Of a stretch of DNA of 6,893 nt, positions 1-5,618 are shown piece after piece. The stretch covers positions 1 through 6,893 of the forward strand of contig JAKLHG010000207.1 in NCBI GenBank assembly GCA_022710255.1, given 5' to 3'. The stretch is from Candidatus Hydrogenedentota bacterium (GTDB taxonomy: Bacteria > Hydrogenedentota > Hydrogenedentia > Hydrogenedentales > CAITNO01). Below the pieces are notes generated by a model that searched no databases, was not told the DNA's origin, and was given only the letters and a program-made list of their open reading frames with translations. The position numbers and the translations under genes were made by a program. The stretch's first letter is position 1; each line of letters opens with the position of its first letter.

Positions 1-38
1 CGGAAAAAATGCCGGCAAGGATGCCGGCGCTCCCAGTA
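1..38. repeat. GC-rich hairpin repeat of the 'GAPASLPA' type, cut by the window edge
   Basis: The octamer ATGCCGGC occurs twice (9-16 and 21-28). Because GCCGGC is self-complementary, the two copies can also pair as a hairpin with a 6-nt AAGGAT loop. Read on the minus strand the block would encode LGAPASLPAFF, a peptide I recognise from many spurious ORFs in environmental planctomycete, verrucomicrobial and hydrogenedente genomes, where the DNA is an interspersed repeat rather than a gene. The open minus-strand frame here begins at an ATG near 102 with no ribosome-binding site and runs off the left edge, so I do not call it as a gene. The family assignment is from memory. Confidence 0.55.
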
Positions 39-57
39 ACACAATACAAAAATAGTT

Positions 58-94
58 GCGCCGCAGGCGCCTCTTTTCCGGGCAACGTCCCGGA
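58..94. repeat. Two adjacent short hairpins
   Basis: The first hairpin is GCGCC (58-62), loop GCA, GGCGC (66-70), followed on the plus strand by CTCTTTT. The second is TCCGGG (77-82), a 6-nt loop, CCCGGA (89-94). They lie directly beside the left-edge repeat and probably belong to the same composite repeat. The first resembles a weak plus-strand intrinsic terminator, which would matter only if a plus-strand gene ended left of the window; none is visible. Confidence 0.4.
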
Positions 95-229
95 CGAAGC
101 ATAGACGCTTAGATTTGTGAATTAGGCAGATTTTGAGATTATTATCTTAGCCATATTCACACGAGCGCATACCGGGTGAGGCGTGCATGCCATCGGCAAA
201 CGCTATAGTTTGGCCGGTGTGCACGGGGG
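95..229. other. Gene-free stretch with one imperfect palindrome
   Basis: I see no coding region, RNA gene or convincing promoter here. The only structure is an imperfect palindrome around 183-224. GTGCA (183-187) faces TGCAC (220-224). Inside it, CGGC-AAAC (194-201) pairs with GTTT-GCCG (208-216) with a single bulged G. It could be a decayed repeat or a protein-binding site, and nothing decides between these. Confidence 0.35.
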
Positions 230-257
230 AATTGGTAATTGACAATTAAAAATTAGA
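230..257. repeat. Heptad array (AATTnnn)x4
   Basis: AATT starts at 230, 237, 244 and 251, an exact 7-nt period, with variable triplets GGT, GAC, AAA and AGA between. This is an AT-rich island in otherwise GC-rich DNA. Heptanucleotide tandem repeats are a known class of bacterial noncoding repeat (the STRR elements of cyanobacteria are the named example). Four units is short, so a degenerate remnant is more likely than an active array. Confidence 0.5.
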
Positions 258-408
258 GACTGGGGTACGAAATATAATTTTTTGCCATCGTTATCCAATT
301 CAATTTGGTAACGCAGTTTCCCGTGAAGTTTCACTTCGCAGGTGCGGGAAATCCCCCTGAGCGTAACCAAAGACGGCGGACAGGGAAATGGAATTACAAG
401 AGAGAGTG

Positions 409-803
409 CGTTCCAAAATGGAATTCATGTCATTACCCACACGTGCTCGCAATGCATAGTGGCGGTAAAAAAAGAATATTTGAATTCAATATTCCAACGG
501 GATTTAAGAACAGGGCCCCGGGTTGCGGTACTCCGCTATCCGAAGTCGTATATCGCCCCCAATTCCCATTTACCCCGAGGGGGTTGCGTCACATTGATGC
601 CAATGCCGTACTGGAAAACCGACGTAACTCCGTTGGAGTAGAAAAGAGATAAGGAGAGACACCGCTTACCCCGGGTAGCGGGGTACCGCAACCCGGGGCT
701 ATGATATGGAATCCCGTTGGGCTTCTGAATACATATGTCGTTATCTCAAACCCCGTCCCGGGCGGAAAGATGTGGGTAATGACAAGGATGGAATTTGGGA
801 ACG
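409..803. repeat. 395-bp imperfect inverted repeat, two diverged copies head to head
   Basis: The arms are about 138 nt (409-546 and 668-803) and stay almost in one register around a centre near 606. Matching blocks are CGTTCC (409-414) with GGAACG (798-803); TGTCATTACCCACA (428-441) with its exact complement at 771-784; GAATTCA (482-488) with 726-732, one mismatch; CCAACGGGATT (494-504) with 710-720, perfect; and a 17-bp perfect block GCCCCGGGTTGCGGTAC (515-531) with 683-699. Blocks between them (about 442-481 and 505-514) have diverged. Within the right arm TACCCCG (667-673) and CGGGGTA (679-685) form a perfect 7-bp hairpin. The centre (547-667) is unrelated unique sequence with a small hairpin ACTCC-GTT-GGAGT (627-639). 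Two overlapping plus-strand frames (305-652, 342-641) cross the element but resemble no protein. I read it as two inverted copies of an interspersed repeat, or a decayed MITE-like element. Confidence 0.8.
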
Positions 804-891
804 AGTTGCCATGAGCCTATGGCTCACCCGGAAACCATGAAAATGAGTACCTATTTTCAAGGCAGATTTGGTTGGTATACAACAGATCGGA
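804..891. other. Gene-free spacer with a 6-bp hairpin
   Basis: TGAGCC (812-817), loop TAT, GGCTCA (821-826) forms a perfect short hairpin. The GGAATTTGGGAACGAG run ending at 806, just inside the preceding repeat, resembles the 'ELGNE' type of interspersed bacterial repeat. No coding region or promoter is supported here. Confidence 0.35.
838..866. repeat. Left copy of a palindromic ~28-bp direct repeat
   Basis: TGAAAAT (838-844) and ATTTTCA (853-859) are perfect inverted arms around GAGTACCT. The stretch 839-866 matches 1126-1153 in the same orientation at 23 of 28 positions by my count, with an exact offset of 287. The two copies bracket the cluster of GGGAC arms between them. It could be a decayed insertion footprint or an outer part of the same repeat family. 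Confidence 0.55.
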
Positions 892-979
892 GCAAAAATG
901 GGACTGCCTCCGGCGCGTGCGACGACTGTGAGTGGTGCAGGTAATCTTGGATCGCGCCGGAGGCTGTCCCTCTTTTTGC
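892..979. repeat. REPIN-like long hairpin 1, with terminator-like T-run
   Basis: GGGACTGCCTCCGGCGCG (900-917) pairs with CGCGCCGGAGGCTGTCCC (953-970) with one T-T mismatch (905/965). An outer 7-bp stem, GCAAAAA (892-898) with TTTTTGC (973-979), extends it across a small internal loop. The loop of the main stem is 35 nt (918-952). A GC-rich stem followed by TCTTTTT looks like a plus-strand intrinsic terminator. However, the long loop, the absence of any plus-strand gene upstream, and the related arms at 1009-1026 and 1097-1114 fit a paired inverted repeat (REPIN-like, non-autonomous mobile element) better. Confidence 0.7.
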
Positions 980-986
980 GGACACA

Positions 987-1000
987 TCGGTCAAGACCGA
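987..1000. repeat. Short palindrome between the two long hairpins
   Basis: TCGGTC-AA-GACCGA is a perfect 6-bp inverted repeat with a 2-nt centre. It is too tight for a stable hairpin at full length and is more plausibly a protein-binding half-site pair or chance. It is listed because it sits exactly between the two REPIN-like units. Confidence 0.3.
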
Positions 1001-1006
1001 AATAAA

Positions 1007-1121
1007 GCGGGACAGTTCCCGCCGCGGGGGAGCTTGGTACTTATGGGTCTATACGCATGTCTGGGGTAGAGGTGTTCTGTTGGGCCTTTTATAATACGCG
1101 GCGGAAACAGTCCCATTTTTT
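1007..1121. repeat. REPIN-like long hairpin 2
   Basis: GGGACAGTTCCCGCCGCG (1009-1026) pairs with CGCGGCGGAAACAGTCCC (1097-1114) over 18 bp with two mismatches (A-A at 1014/1109 and C-A at 1018/1105), enclosing a 70-nt loop. It is followed by ATTTTTTC, again terminator-like on the plus strand. The left arm can alternatively fold alone as GCGGGA-CAGT-TCCCGC (1007-1022). The right arm with its flank (1097-1120) matches the reverse complement of 894-917 at 21 of 24 positions. All four arms therefore belong to one family in +,-,+,- order. A TATAAT at 1090-1095 lies in the loop but has no partner -35 box. Confidence 0.65.
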
Positions 1122-1125
1122 CTTG

Positions 1126-1153
1126 GGAAATGGGTACCAATTTTCGAAGCAGA
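1126..1153. repeat. Right copy of the palindromic ~28-bp direct repeat
   Basis: This is the counterpart of 839-866. It keeps the same palindromic design, a GRAAAT arm and an ATTTTC arm around a GGTACC core (1133-1138). Just upstream, CCCATTT (1112-1118) and AAATGGG (1128-1134) can form a competing 7-bp hairpin that links this repeat to the preceding GGGAC arm. Confidence 0.5.
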
Positions 1154-1166
1154 GTATGCCCAGCAC

Positions 1167-1194
1167 AAAAGCGCCGCTCCGGGGAGCGGCGCTT
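1167..1194 (-). terminator. Intrinsic terminator of the three-gene block
   Basis: AAGCGCCGCTCC (1169-1180) and GGAGCGGCGCTT (1183-1194) are perfect 12-bp complements; in practice the stem is ~10 bp closed by a CCGGGG tip. Read on the minus strand the stem is followed by TTTTGTGCT, a short U-tract. It begins 40 nt after the stop codon of the last minus-strand gene, the usual place for a rho-independent terminator. No gene on the plus strand would use it. Confidence 0.85.
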
Positions 1195-1234
1195 CCAATA
1201 ATGTTTAAGGGTATGCGGGAGGGGCCCTGCATGC

Positions 1235-2497
1235 TTAGATCATGTAGGGTTCTCGCATGGCTCTGGAACGCATGCGGTTGGCGGCTTCGTCGCCAGGGAA
1301 CTCTTCCTTTACCGGGTCCCAGCGCACCGGCCGGCCCAGGCGCAAGGCAATGTTAGCGCAATGGCAGGCGGAGATGGAGCGATGCGCCGCTTCCGCCGTG
1401 GAGCGAGGTTGTTGCCGGGACTTCACGCAGTTCAGGAATTCGCGCACATGGTTGTCCGCCGGGTAGCCGCCAGAGAAATGGCGGCCCGAGGCCAGGGAGG
1501 CAGGATAGGTTTCGATGATGTTGTCGTCACCGGTCTCGGCCCAGCCTTCGTCCCCTTCGATGCGCACAGGGCAGGAACCGAAACGGAGCCCGGTTTTGAT
1601 GATCAGTTTGGCGCCGTTTTCGTATACGGCCTCGATATCCCCCTGCGGGTTAATGGCCTCATAGGTTACTGGCGAGGTATCATCGGCGCCCAGCGCCCAC
1701 TGGCACATGTCCACGGTGTGGGACCCCCATTCGGTGATGGAGCCGCCGGAAAAATCGCCGTGGCTGCGCCAGAATCCCGTCGGATACTGGTCGTTGTAGG
1801 GACGCCACGCCGCGCCGCCGAGCCACAAGTCCCACGCCATTTCCTCGTAAGGCGGCGTCGGCTGTTCAGGCAGCACCTTGTATTGCAACTTTGAATCGGG
1901 CCAGGCTTTCTCGGCATAAACGGTATGGATATTGCCCAGTGCACCGGACCGAGCCAATTCCCGGACGAAAACAAAGTTCCCGACGTTGCGCCGCTGGGTG
2001 CCGCACTGGAAGATGCGTGCATGGCGGCGCACGGTGTCGGCGACCGCGCGGCTTTCGGCGATGGTTACGCTGAGCGGTTTTTCACAATAGATATCCTTTC
2101 CCGCGCGGGCGGCCAGCACGGAAATCAGGGAATGGTTGTTGTCGCCCGTGGCGATCATGACGGCGTCGATGTCGGGCTGGGCAATCAATTCGCGCATGTC
2201 AATGTAAGTCCGGCAATCCTGGTTGCCGTAACGTTCGTCCACCATCTTTTTGGCGGCTTCGCGCCGGTTCGCGATAACATCGCACACGGCGACCACCTGG
2301 ACGTCGGGATACTGCAGAAACGCGTTCAGGATGTAATTGCCCCGGCCACTGATGCCGATGGCGCCAACCGTGATGCGTTCGCTTGCCGGCGTCTGCGCAG
2401 CGCTGGCGAAGAGGTTATGCGCGAGGGTAAACGCGCCTGCGGCGCCCGCACTCTGGAGCATAAAGGAACGTCGTGTAATCGGAGAAGATGATTTCAT
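1235..2497 (-). CDS. Tat-exported Gfo/Idh/MocA family oxidoreductase
   Basis: A 420-residue NAD(P)-dependent sugar or cyclitol oxidoreductase predicted to act outside the cytoplasm. The N-terminus has a twin-arginine signal, TRRSF (residues 8-12), then an Ala-rich hydrophobic stretch to about 35. Tat export suits enzymes that fold around a tight cofactor, as in Zymomonas glucose-fructose oxidoreductase. The Rossmann fold begins at residue 42 with IGISGRG (47-53), where the second Gly of GxGxxG is Ser. EKP (139-141) holds the family lysine. GGSITEWGSHTVD (251-263) is the active-site motif with His260, but Glu256 replaces the usual Asp. The C-terminus (DEAANRMRSRAMREPYMI) is typical of the planctomycete-type Tat subfamily. 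I start it at 2497 because AAGGA lies 8 nt upstream; an ATG at 2506 would add three residues and overlap that ribosome-binding site. It lies 38 nt after the DUF1080 gene and just before a terminator, so it is the likely last gene of that operon. Substrate unknown. Confidence 0.93.
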   Translation of the reverse strand: MKSSSPITRRSFMLQSAGAAGAFTLAHNLFASAAQTPASERITVGAIGISGRGNYILNAFLQYPDVQVVAVCDVIANRREAAKKMVDERYGNQDCRTYIDMRELIAQPDIDAVMIATGDNNHSLISVLAARAGKDIYCEKPLSVTIAESRAVADTVRRHARIFQCGTQRRNVGNFVFVRELARSGALGNIHTVYAEKAWPDSKLQYKVLPEQPTPPYEEMAWDLWLGGAAWRPYNDQYPTGFWRSHGDFSGGSITEWGSHTVDMCQWALGADDTSPVTYEAINPQGDIEAVYENGAKLIIKTGLRFGSCPVRIEGDEGWAETGDDNIIETYPASLASGRHFSGGYPADNHVREFLNCVKSRQQPRSTAEAAHRSISACHCANIALRLGRPVRWDPVKEEFPGDEAANRMRSRAMREPYMI

Positions 2498-2505
2498 GTA
2501 TAGCA

Positions 2506-2510
2506 TCCTT
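2506..2510 (-). promoter_or_regulatory. Ribosome-binding site that fixes the start at 2497
   Basis: AAGGA on the minus strand, 8 nt before the ATG at 2497. It overlaps the upstream in-frame ATG (2504-2506), which therefore lacks a usable site and is rejected as the start. Confidence 0.75.
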
Positions 2511-2535
2511 TTTCGGGTTGGGTACGTCGACGGTA

Positions 2536-5370
2536 TTACTCGGCTGCTTTTTCGGTTTTGAGATGGATATCTTTGATGCGAATTTTCATGGGCGGGCCCG
2601 CATGGAGTTGGAAGGCCAGCACGCCGCTCTTGCGTGCCTGCGGCGAATCATCAATGACCTCATGCATCTTATGGCCGTTGATGCGACTGTAAAAGCGGTT
2701 GCCCTTCACATGCACTTCGTATTCATTCCAGTTGTCCGTGTAAATATAATCTTTCAGGGCGTTCTCTTCAGCAAAGGAGGTGGTTTCCGCCTTGCCATCC
2801 GCATCGAAGACCGTCTTCTGGCCGCGCCGGGCAACGATGCCCCGGCCGCCCTCCTCATAGCAAATTCCTGTGATCCAGTCTTCCTGGGCGATATCCGCCT
2901 GGTAACCGCGGACGCGGTAGGGCTCGAAGACTTCGGAGCGGAACTGCAGCCCGGAGTTGGCCCATTCGCTTTCCAGTTTGTACAGGAACTTGATGGTAAA
3001 ATCAGCGGGTTGCCCCCCTTCCCACACCAGGAAGGTATTATAGTCGAGTTTCGGCTCCGCCCGGGTCTCCCCGACGATGGCGCCGTCTTCCACACGCCAT
3101 AAAGCGAGGTCGCCCGACCAGCCTTGAAGGTCCGTGCCGTTGAAAATGGGAACAAACCCCTCGCCGCCCGCCGATTCGGAAGCGGCGGCGGGCGCAACGG
3201 CAGCCGCGGCCGCAACGGCGTTATTATACGCCTCCTCGCCCAGACGCGCTTTAAGGGCTTCCTGCGCCAGGGCGGCCTCTTCCTTGACGGCGTCATCGTT
3301 GAGGCACGGATGAACCAGCGCGACCGCTTCCGGCGCAATGAATTCCGCCAGCCCGGAAAGGACCAGTCGGCGTTCTTCGGCACTGGTTGCCGCCGCCATC
3401 AGGCGGGCATAGAGTCCAGACGTCTCTTCCGAAGACAGGGCATTAAGCCGGAGCAGCCGGACACATCCGCGCAGGGCAAGACCCCGGTGTCCGGCATCCT
3501 GGGCCGTGGCGAACACCTCGGCCAGGTCCGCCGCCGCCACCGGTTCCGGCCAGGCGCCGGCCGCGCGCACCGCCGCATCGCGCAGCTGCGGCGTTTCACT
3601 GTTCAAATGCGCTTTCACCGCGGCATAGGCGTCATTGCCGCCGAGCCGGCTGAGAATACGGAACAGGGACGCGCGCGCTTCATCGCTGACGGCCGGGTCA
3701 CCCAGGGGACGGGTAAGTTGGGCGATCAGTTCTGGCGTAATGGTCTGAGAAACGATGTTCAGCATGCCATTTTCGGGCACGGTCCGCTTTTCGGCCATGC
3801 CGTTCAGGGTATATTCGACCTGCAGTCGTTTCACTTTGCCGGGCGCGGCGTCGCCGAACAGGTCGTTGGAAGCCTTTATCGACAGGGCGCCTTCCTGCAG
3901 TTGTTCTCGCACCTTGTCCGTGACGTCTTTGAACTCGCCGCCCGGTACCACCCCATAGAGGGCCTTGTCGATGGTCAATGCGCCTTCCTTCAACCCGGTT
4001 TCCCGCACCACCGCGATAACAGCGGCTTCGGCCTCGGGACGGCCCGCTTCGCCGGCCAAGGCGACCAGCGCATTCAATAAAGCGTCCACATCTGCCGCGC
4101 CTGCCAGCCGTGCCAGGCCGTTGAAGGCCGCAGCCCGTACCGCTTCCTCCGCCGTCTGGGCGAACAGCGCTTCCACCACGCCCGGAGCACGGCGCTGTAC
4201 CAGCGCTTCAATCAGGTCGGGACGCTGTGGAGCGGGCGCGGCGGTCATATACTGCAACAGGGCCCCGTCTATGTCATCCCCCTGCAACCGGCGCAACGTT
4301 TCGATGGCGGATTGCTTTTCCTCGCGGCCTTGCGCCGCAGCCAGCAGTTCCCCCACCGGCGGAATGGCCGTAGCATCCCCTTGGCCGGCGATGGCTTTGA
4401 GGGCGGCGACGCGCATGTCCTCCCGCTCATCCTTCAGGAGTCCATAGAGAAAAGCGGGGGCCATGGCTTCCTCACGCCGCGATAGAGACTCCATCAGCGG
4501 CAACTGGACGGCGGGCGCCAGAGAGGGAAATTCCGAAATCACCCGGGCGGACATGCCCGTCCCCGGCAGCGTGGCAACCGCCGCGATGGCGGTATCGCAC
4601 AGAAGCGGATCATCACTTTTGATGGCCTGCATCAATGCTTCTGTTGCCTGCGCCGGCAACGCCCGCAACAATCCGGTCAACGCGCCGGCGCGGATATGGT
4701 CCTGCCATTTCTGCTTCAGCAATTGTTGGTACACATCGGCGGCCGCGTCGCCCCGCCCTTCCTCCACAAAGCCGTCGGCCAAGAGCAGAAAGGCTTCGGC
4801 GGCCATGGCTTCCACGTGTACGTCCCCCGCGGTAAGCAAAGCGTTAAGCACCCGTCCCGATTCCTCGCCACCAATCCTGGCCAGGGCTTGCGCTATATGG
4901 TCCAGCATTTGCTTGTCACCCGCCTGGATCAAGGCTTCCAGAACCGCTACGGCACTTTTATCCTTACGCGCGGCCATGGCGGAGATGAGTCCGAGTTTAA
5001 CCTTGCGCGGGGCCGTTTCCATGGAATCCTTAAATAGCTGGTCCACTTCGGCAAAGGGCATGACCTCAAGGGCGGTACGGGCGAGGTGCGACGTCCCTTC
5101 GTCCAGCAACAGCGCCGCCAGGGGCGCGATGGATTGTTGCGTCCCGATGACCGACAATATTCTGACGGCGCGATACCGCTCGTGCCACGGCTTGTCAGAA
5201 CCGAGCGCGGCTATACATTCGCTCTCTATCGCAGCCCGTTGCGCAGGATCCGCAACCGCTTTCGCAATGGGCCCGTCAATATCGAGTTCAATGGCGCCAT
5301 CTTGGGCAATGGCATTCACCATTACCATGGATATGGCCAACATAAGTACCAGATTCTTAAACACGTTCAT
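2536..5370 (-). CDS. Secreted HEAT-repeat protein with C-terminal DUF1080 (3-keto-disaccharide hydrolase) domain
   Basis: 944 residues. A Sec signal peptide (1-22, cleavage likely after AIA, no lipobox) leads into a helical HEAT-type solenoid (about 35-460), for example REDMRVAALKAIAGQGDATA at 316-335. At about 463-540 a strand-rich insert (IDKALYG, DVTDKV, SNDLFGDAAPGKVKRLQVEY) resembles DUF3395. HEAT repeats resume (about 545-712), then an Ala-rich linker (718-737). The C-terminal 739-938 is a DUF1080/PF06439 jelly-roll, recognised by FNGTDLQGW (743-751), NSGLQFRSE (805-813), GYQADI (822-827), RINGH (896-900) and QLHAGPPMKIRIKDIHL (921-937). PF06439 members hydrolyse 3-keto-disaccharides and related keto-glycosides; here the solenoid probably supplies binding or anchoring. 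The start at 5370 has an AAAGG site 7 nt upstream and gives a clean signal peptide. A GTG at 5472 would add 34 residues ahead of the signal and lacks a ribosome-binding site. It is probably co-transcribed with the Tat oxidoreductase 38 nt downstream. Confidence 0.92.
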   Translation of the reverse strand: MNVFKNLVLMLAISMVMVNAIAQDGAIELDIDGPIAKAVADPAQRAAIESECIAALGSDKPWHERYRAVRILSVIGTQQSIAPLAALLLDEGTSHLARTALEVMPFAEVDQLFKDSMETAPRKVKLGLISAMAARKDKSAVAVLEALIQAGDKQMLDHIAQALARIGGEESGRVLNALLTAGDVHVEAMAAEAFLLLADGFVEEGRGDAAADVYQQLLKQKWQDHIRAGALTGLLRALPAQATEALMQAIKSDDPLLCDTAIAAVATLPGTGMSARVISEFPSLAPAVQLPLMESLSRREEAMAPAFLYGLLKDEREDMRVAALKAIAGQGDATAIPPVGELLAAAQGREEKQSAIETLRRLQGDDIDGALLQYMTAAPAPQRPDLIEALVQRRAPGVVEALFAQTAEEAVRAAAFNGLARLAGAADVDALLNALVALAGEAGRPEAEAAVIAVVRETGLKEGALTIDKALYGVVPGGEFKDVTDKVREQLQEGALSIKASNDLFGDAAPGKVKRLQVEYTLNGMAEKRTVPENGMLNIVSQTITPELIAQLTRPLGDPAVSDEARASLFRILSRLGGNDAYAAVKAHLNSETPQLRDAAVRAAGAWPEPVAAADLAEVFATAQDAGHRGLALRGCVRLLRLNALSSEETSGLYARLMAAATSAEERRLVLSGLAEFIAPEAVALVHPCLNDDAVKEEAALAQEALKARLGEEAYNNAVAAAAAVAPAAASESAGGEGFVPIFNGTDLQGWSGDLALWRVEDGAIVGETRAEPKLDYNTFLVWEGGQPADFTIKFLYKLESEWANSGLQFRSEVFEPYRVRGYQADIAQEDWITGICYEEGGRGIVARRGQKTVFDADGKAETTSFAEENALKDYIYTDNWNEYEVHVKGNRFYSRINGHKMHEVIDDSPQARKSGVLAFQLHAGPPMKIRIKDIHLKTEKAAE

Positions 5371-5618
5371 ATTCTGACCTTTCCCCGGCATGCGCGGGTA
5401 TTTATGCCCCAAGTGTTCCTGCGGGGACATCCATCCGTCTATTCGAGATATATTTGCAGAACATTCCAACACGCAGCGGATCCCGGACCGTTAACGCCAG
5501 TGATAAGCACTGACGATAAAAGTCCGGCCGTCTTTACGAACCGCGAATTTATTCCACGGATGTATCCGGCATATGGCGGGTTTCCCCGATCCTGGCGCGC
5601 TGCGGAAACCACCCTGTG
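5371..5618 (-). promoter_or_regulatory. 248-bp leader between the two upstream genes
   Basis: This is the largest gap inside the gene block and the likely place for a separate promoter driving the HEAT-DUF1080 and Tat oxidoreductase genes. AAAGG (5378-5382) is the ribosome-binding site, 7 nt before the ATG. Further upstream, CAGTG-ATAAG-CACTG (5498-5512) is a perfect 5-bp inverted repeat, next to the 8-bp palindrome CGTTAACG (5489-5496); either could be an operator. CTGTG-TTA-CACAG (5614-5626) forms a small hairpin over the stop codon of the preceding gene, but without a U-tract. I cannot identify a convincing -35/-10 pair. Confidence 0.4.

Noticed and set aside
305..652. Plus-strand frame of 115 codons (with an overlapping 99-codon frame at 342-641)
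   Set aside because: It runs through the long inverted repeat, has no ribosome-binding site, no domain-like pattern, and two frames are open at once, as expected for noncoding repeat DNA.
892..979. Intrinsic terminator for a plus-strand transcript
   Set aside because: Stem and T-run fit, but the loop is 35 nt, no plus-strand gene precedes it, and its arms recur at 1009-1026 and 1097-1114, so a repeat element is the better explanation.
1090..1095. Perfect TATAAT on the plus strand
   Set aside because: No -35 element 16-18 nt upstream and no plus-strand gene downstream; it lies in the loop of a repeat hairpin.
1..1234. CRISPR array or tRNA/rRNA gene in the gene-free region
   Set aside because: The repeats are inverted and irregularly spaced rather than regularly interspersed direct repeats, and I see no tRNA cloverleaf or rRNA signature.
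1057..1356. Plus-strand frame of 99 codons
   Set aside because: It crosses a REPIN-like arm and the minus-strand terminator and then runs antisense into the Tat oxidoreductase gene.
3124..4080. Long plus-strand open frames antisense to the HEAT-DUF1080 gene (also 4463-5377)
   Set aside because: Compositional shadows of a GC-rich coding strand: Arg/Ser/Ala-rich or low-complexity translations, no start signals, while the minus strand encodes clear domains.
5371..5472. 34-codon N-terminal extension of the HEAT-DUF1080 protein from a GTG at 5472
   Set aside because: No ribosome-binding site before the GTG, the added residues precede a clean signal peptide, and the ATG at 5370 has AAAGG at good spacing.
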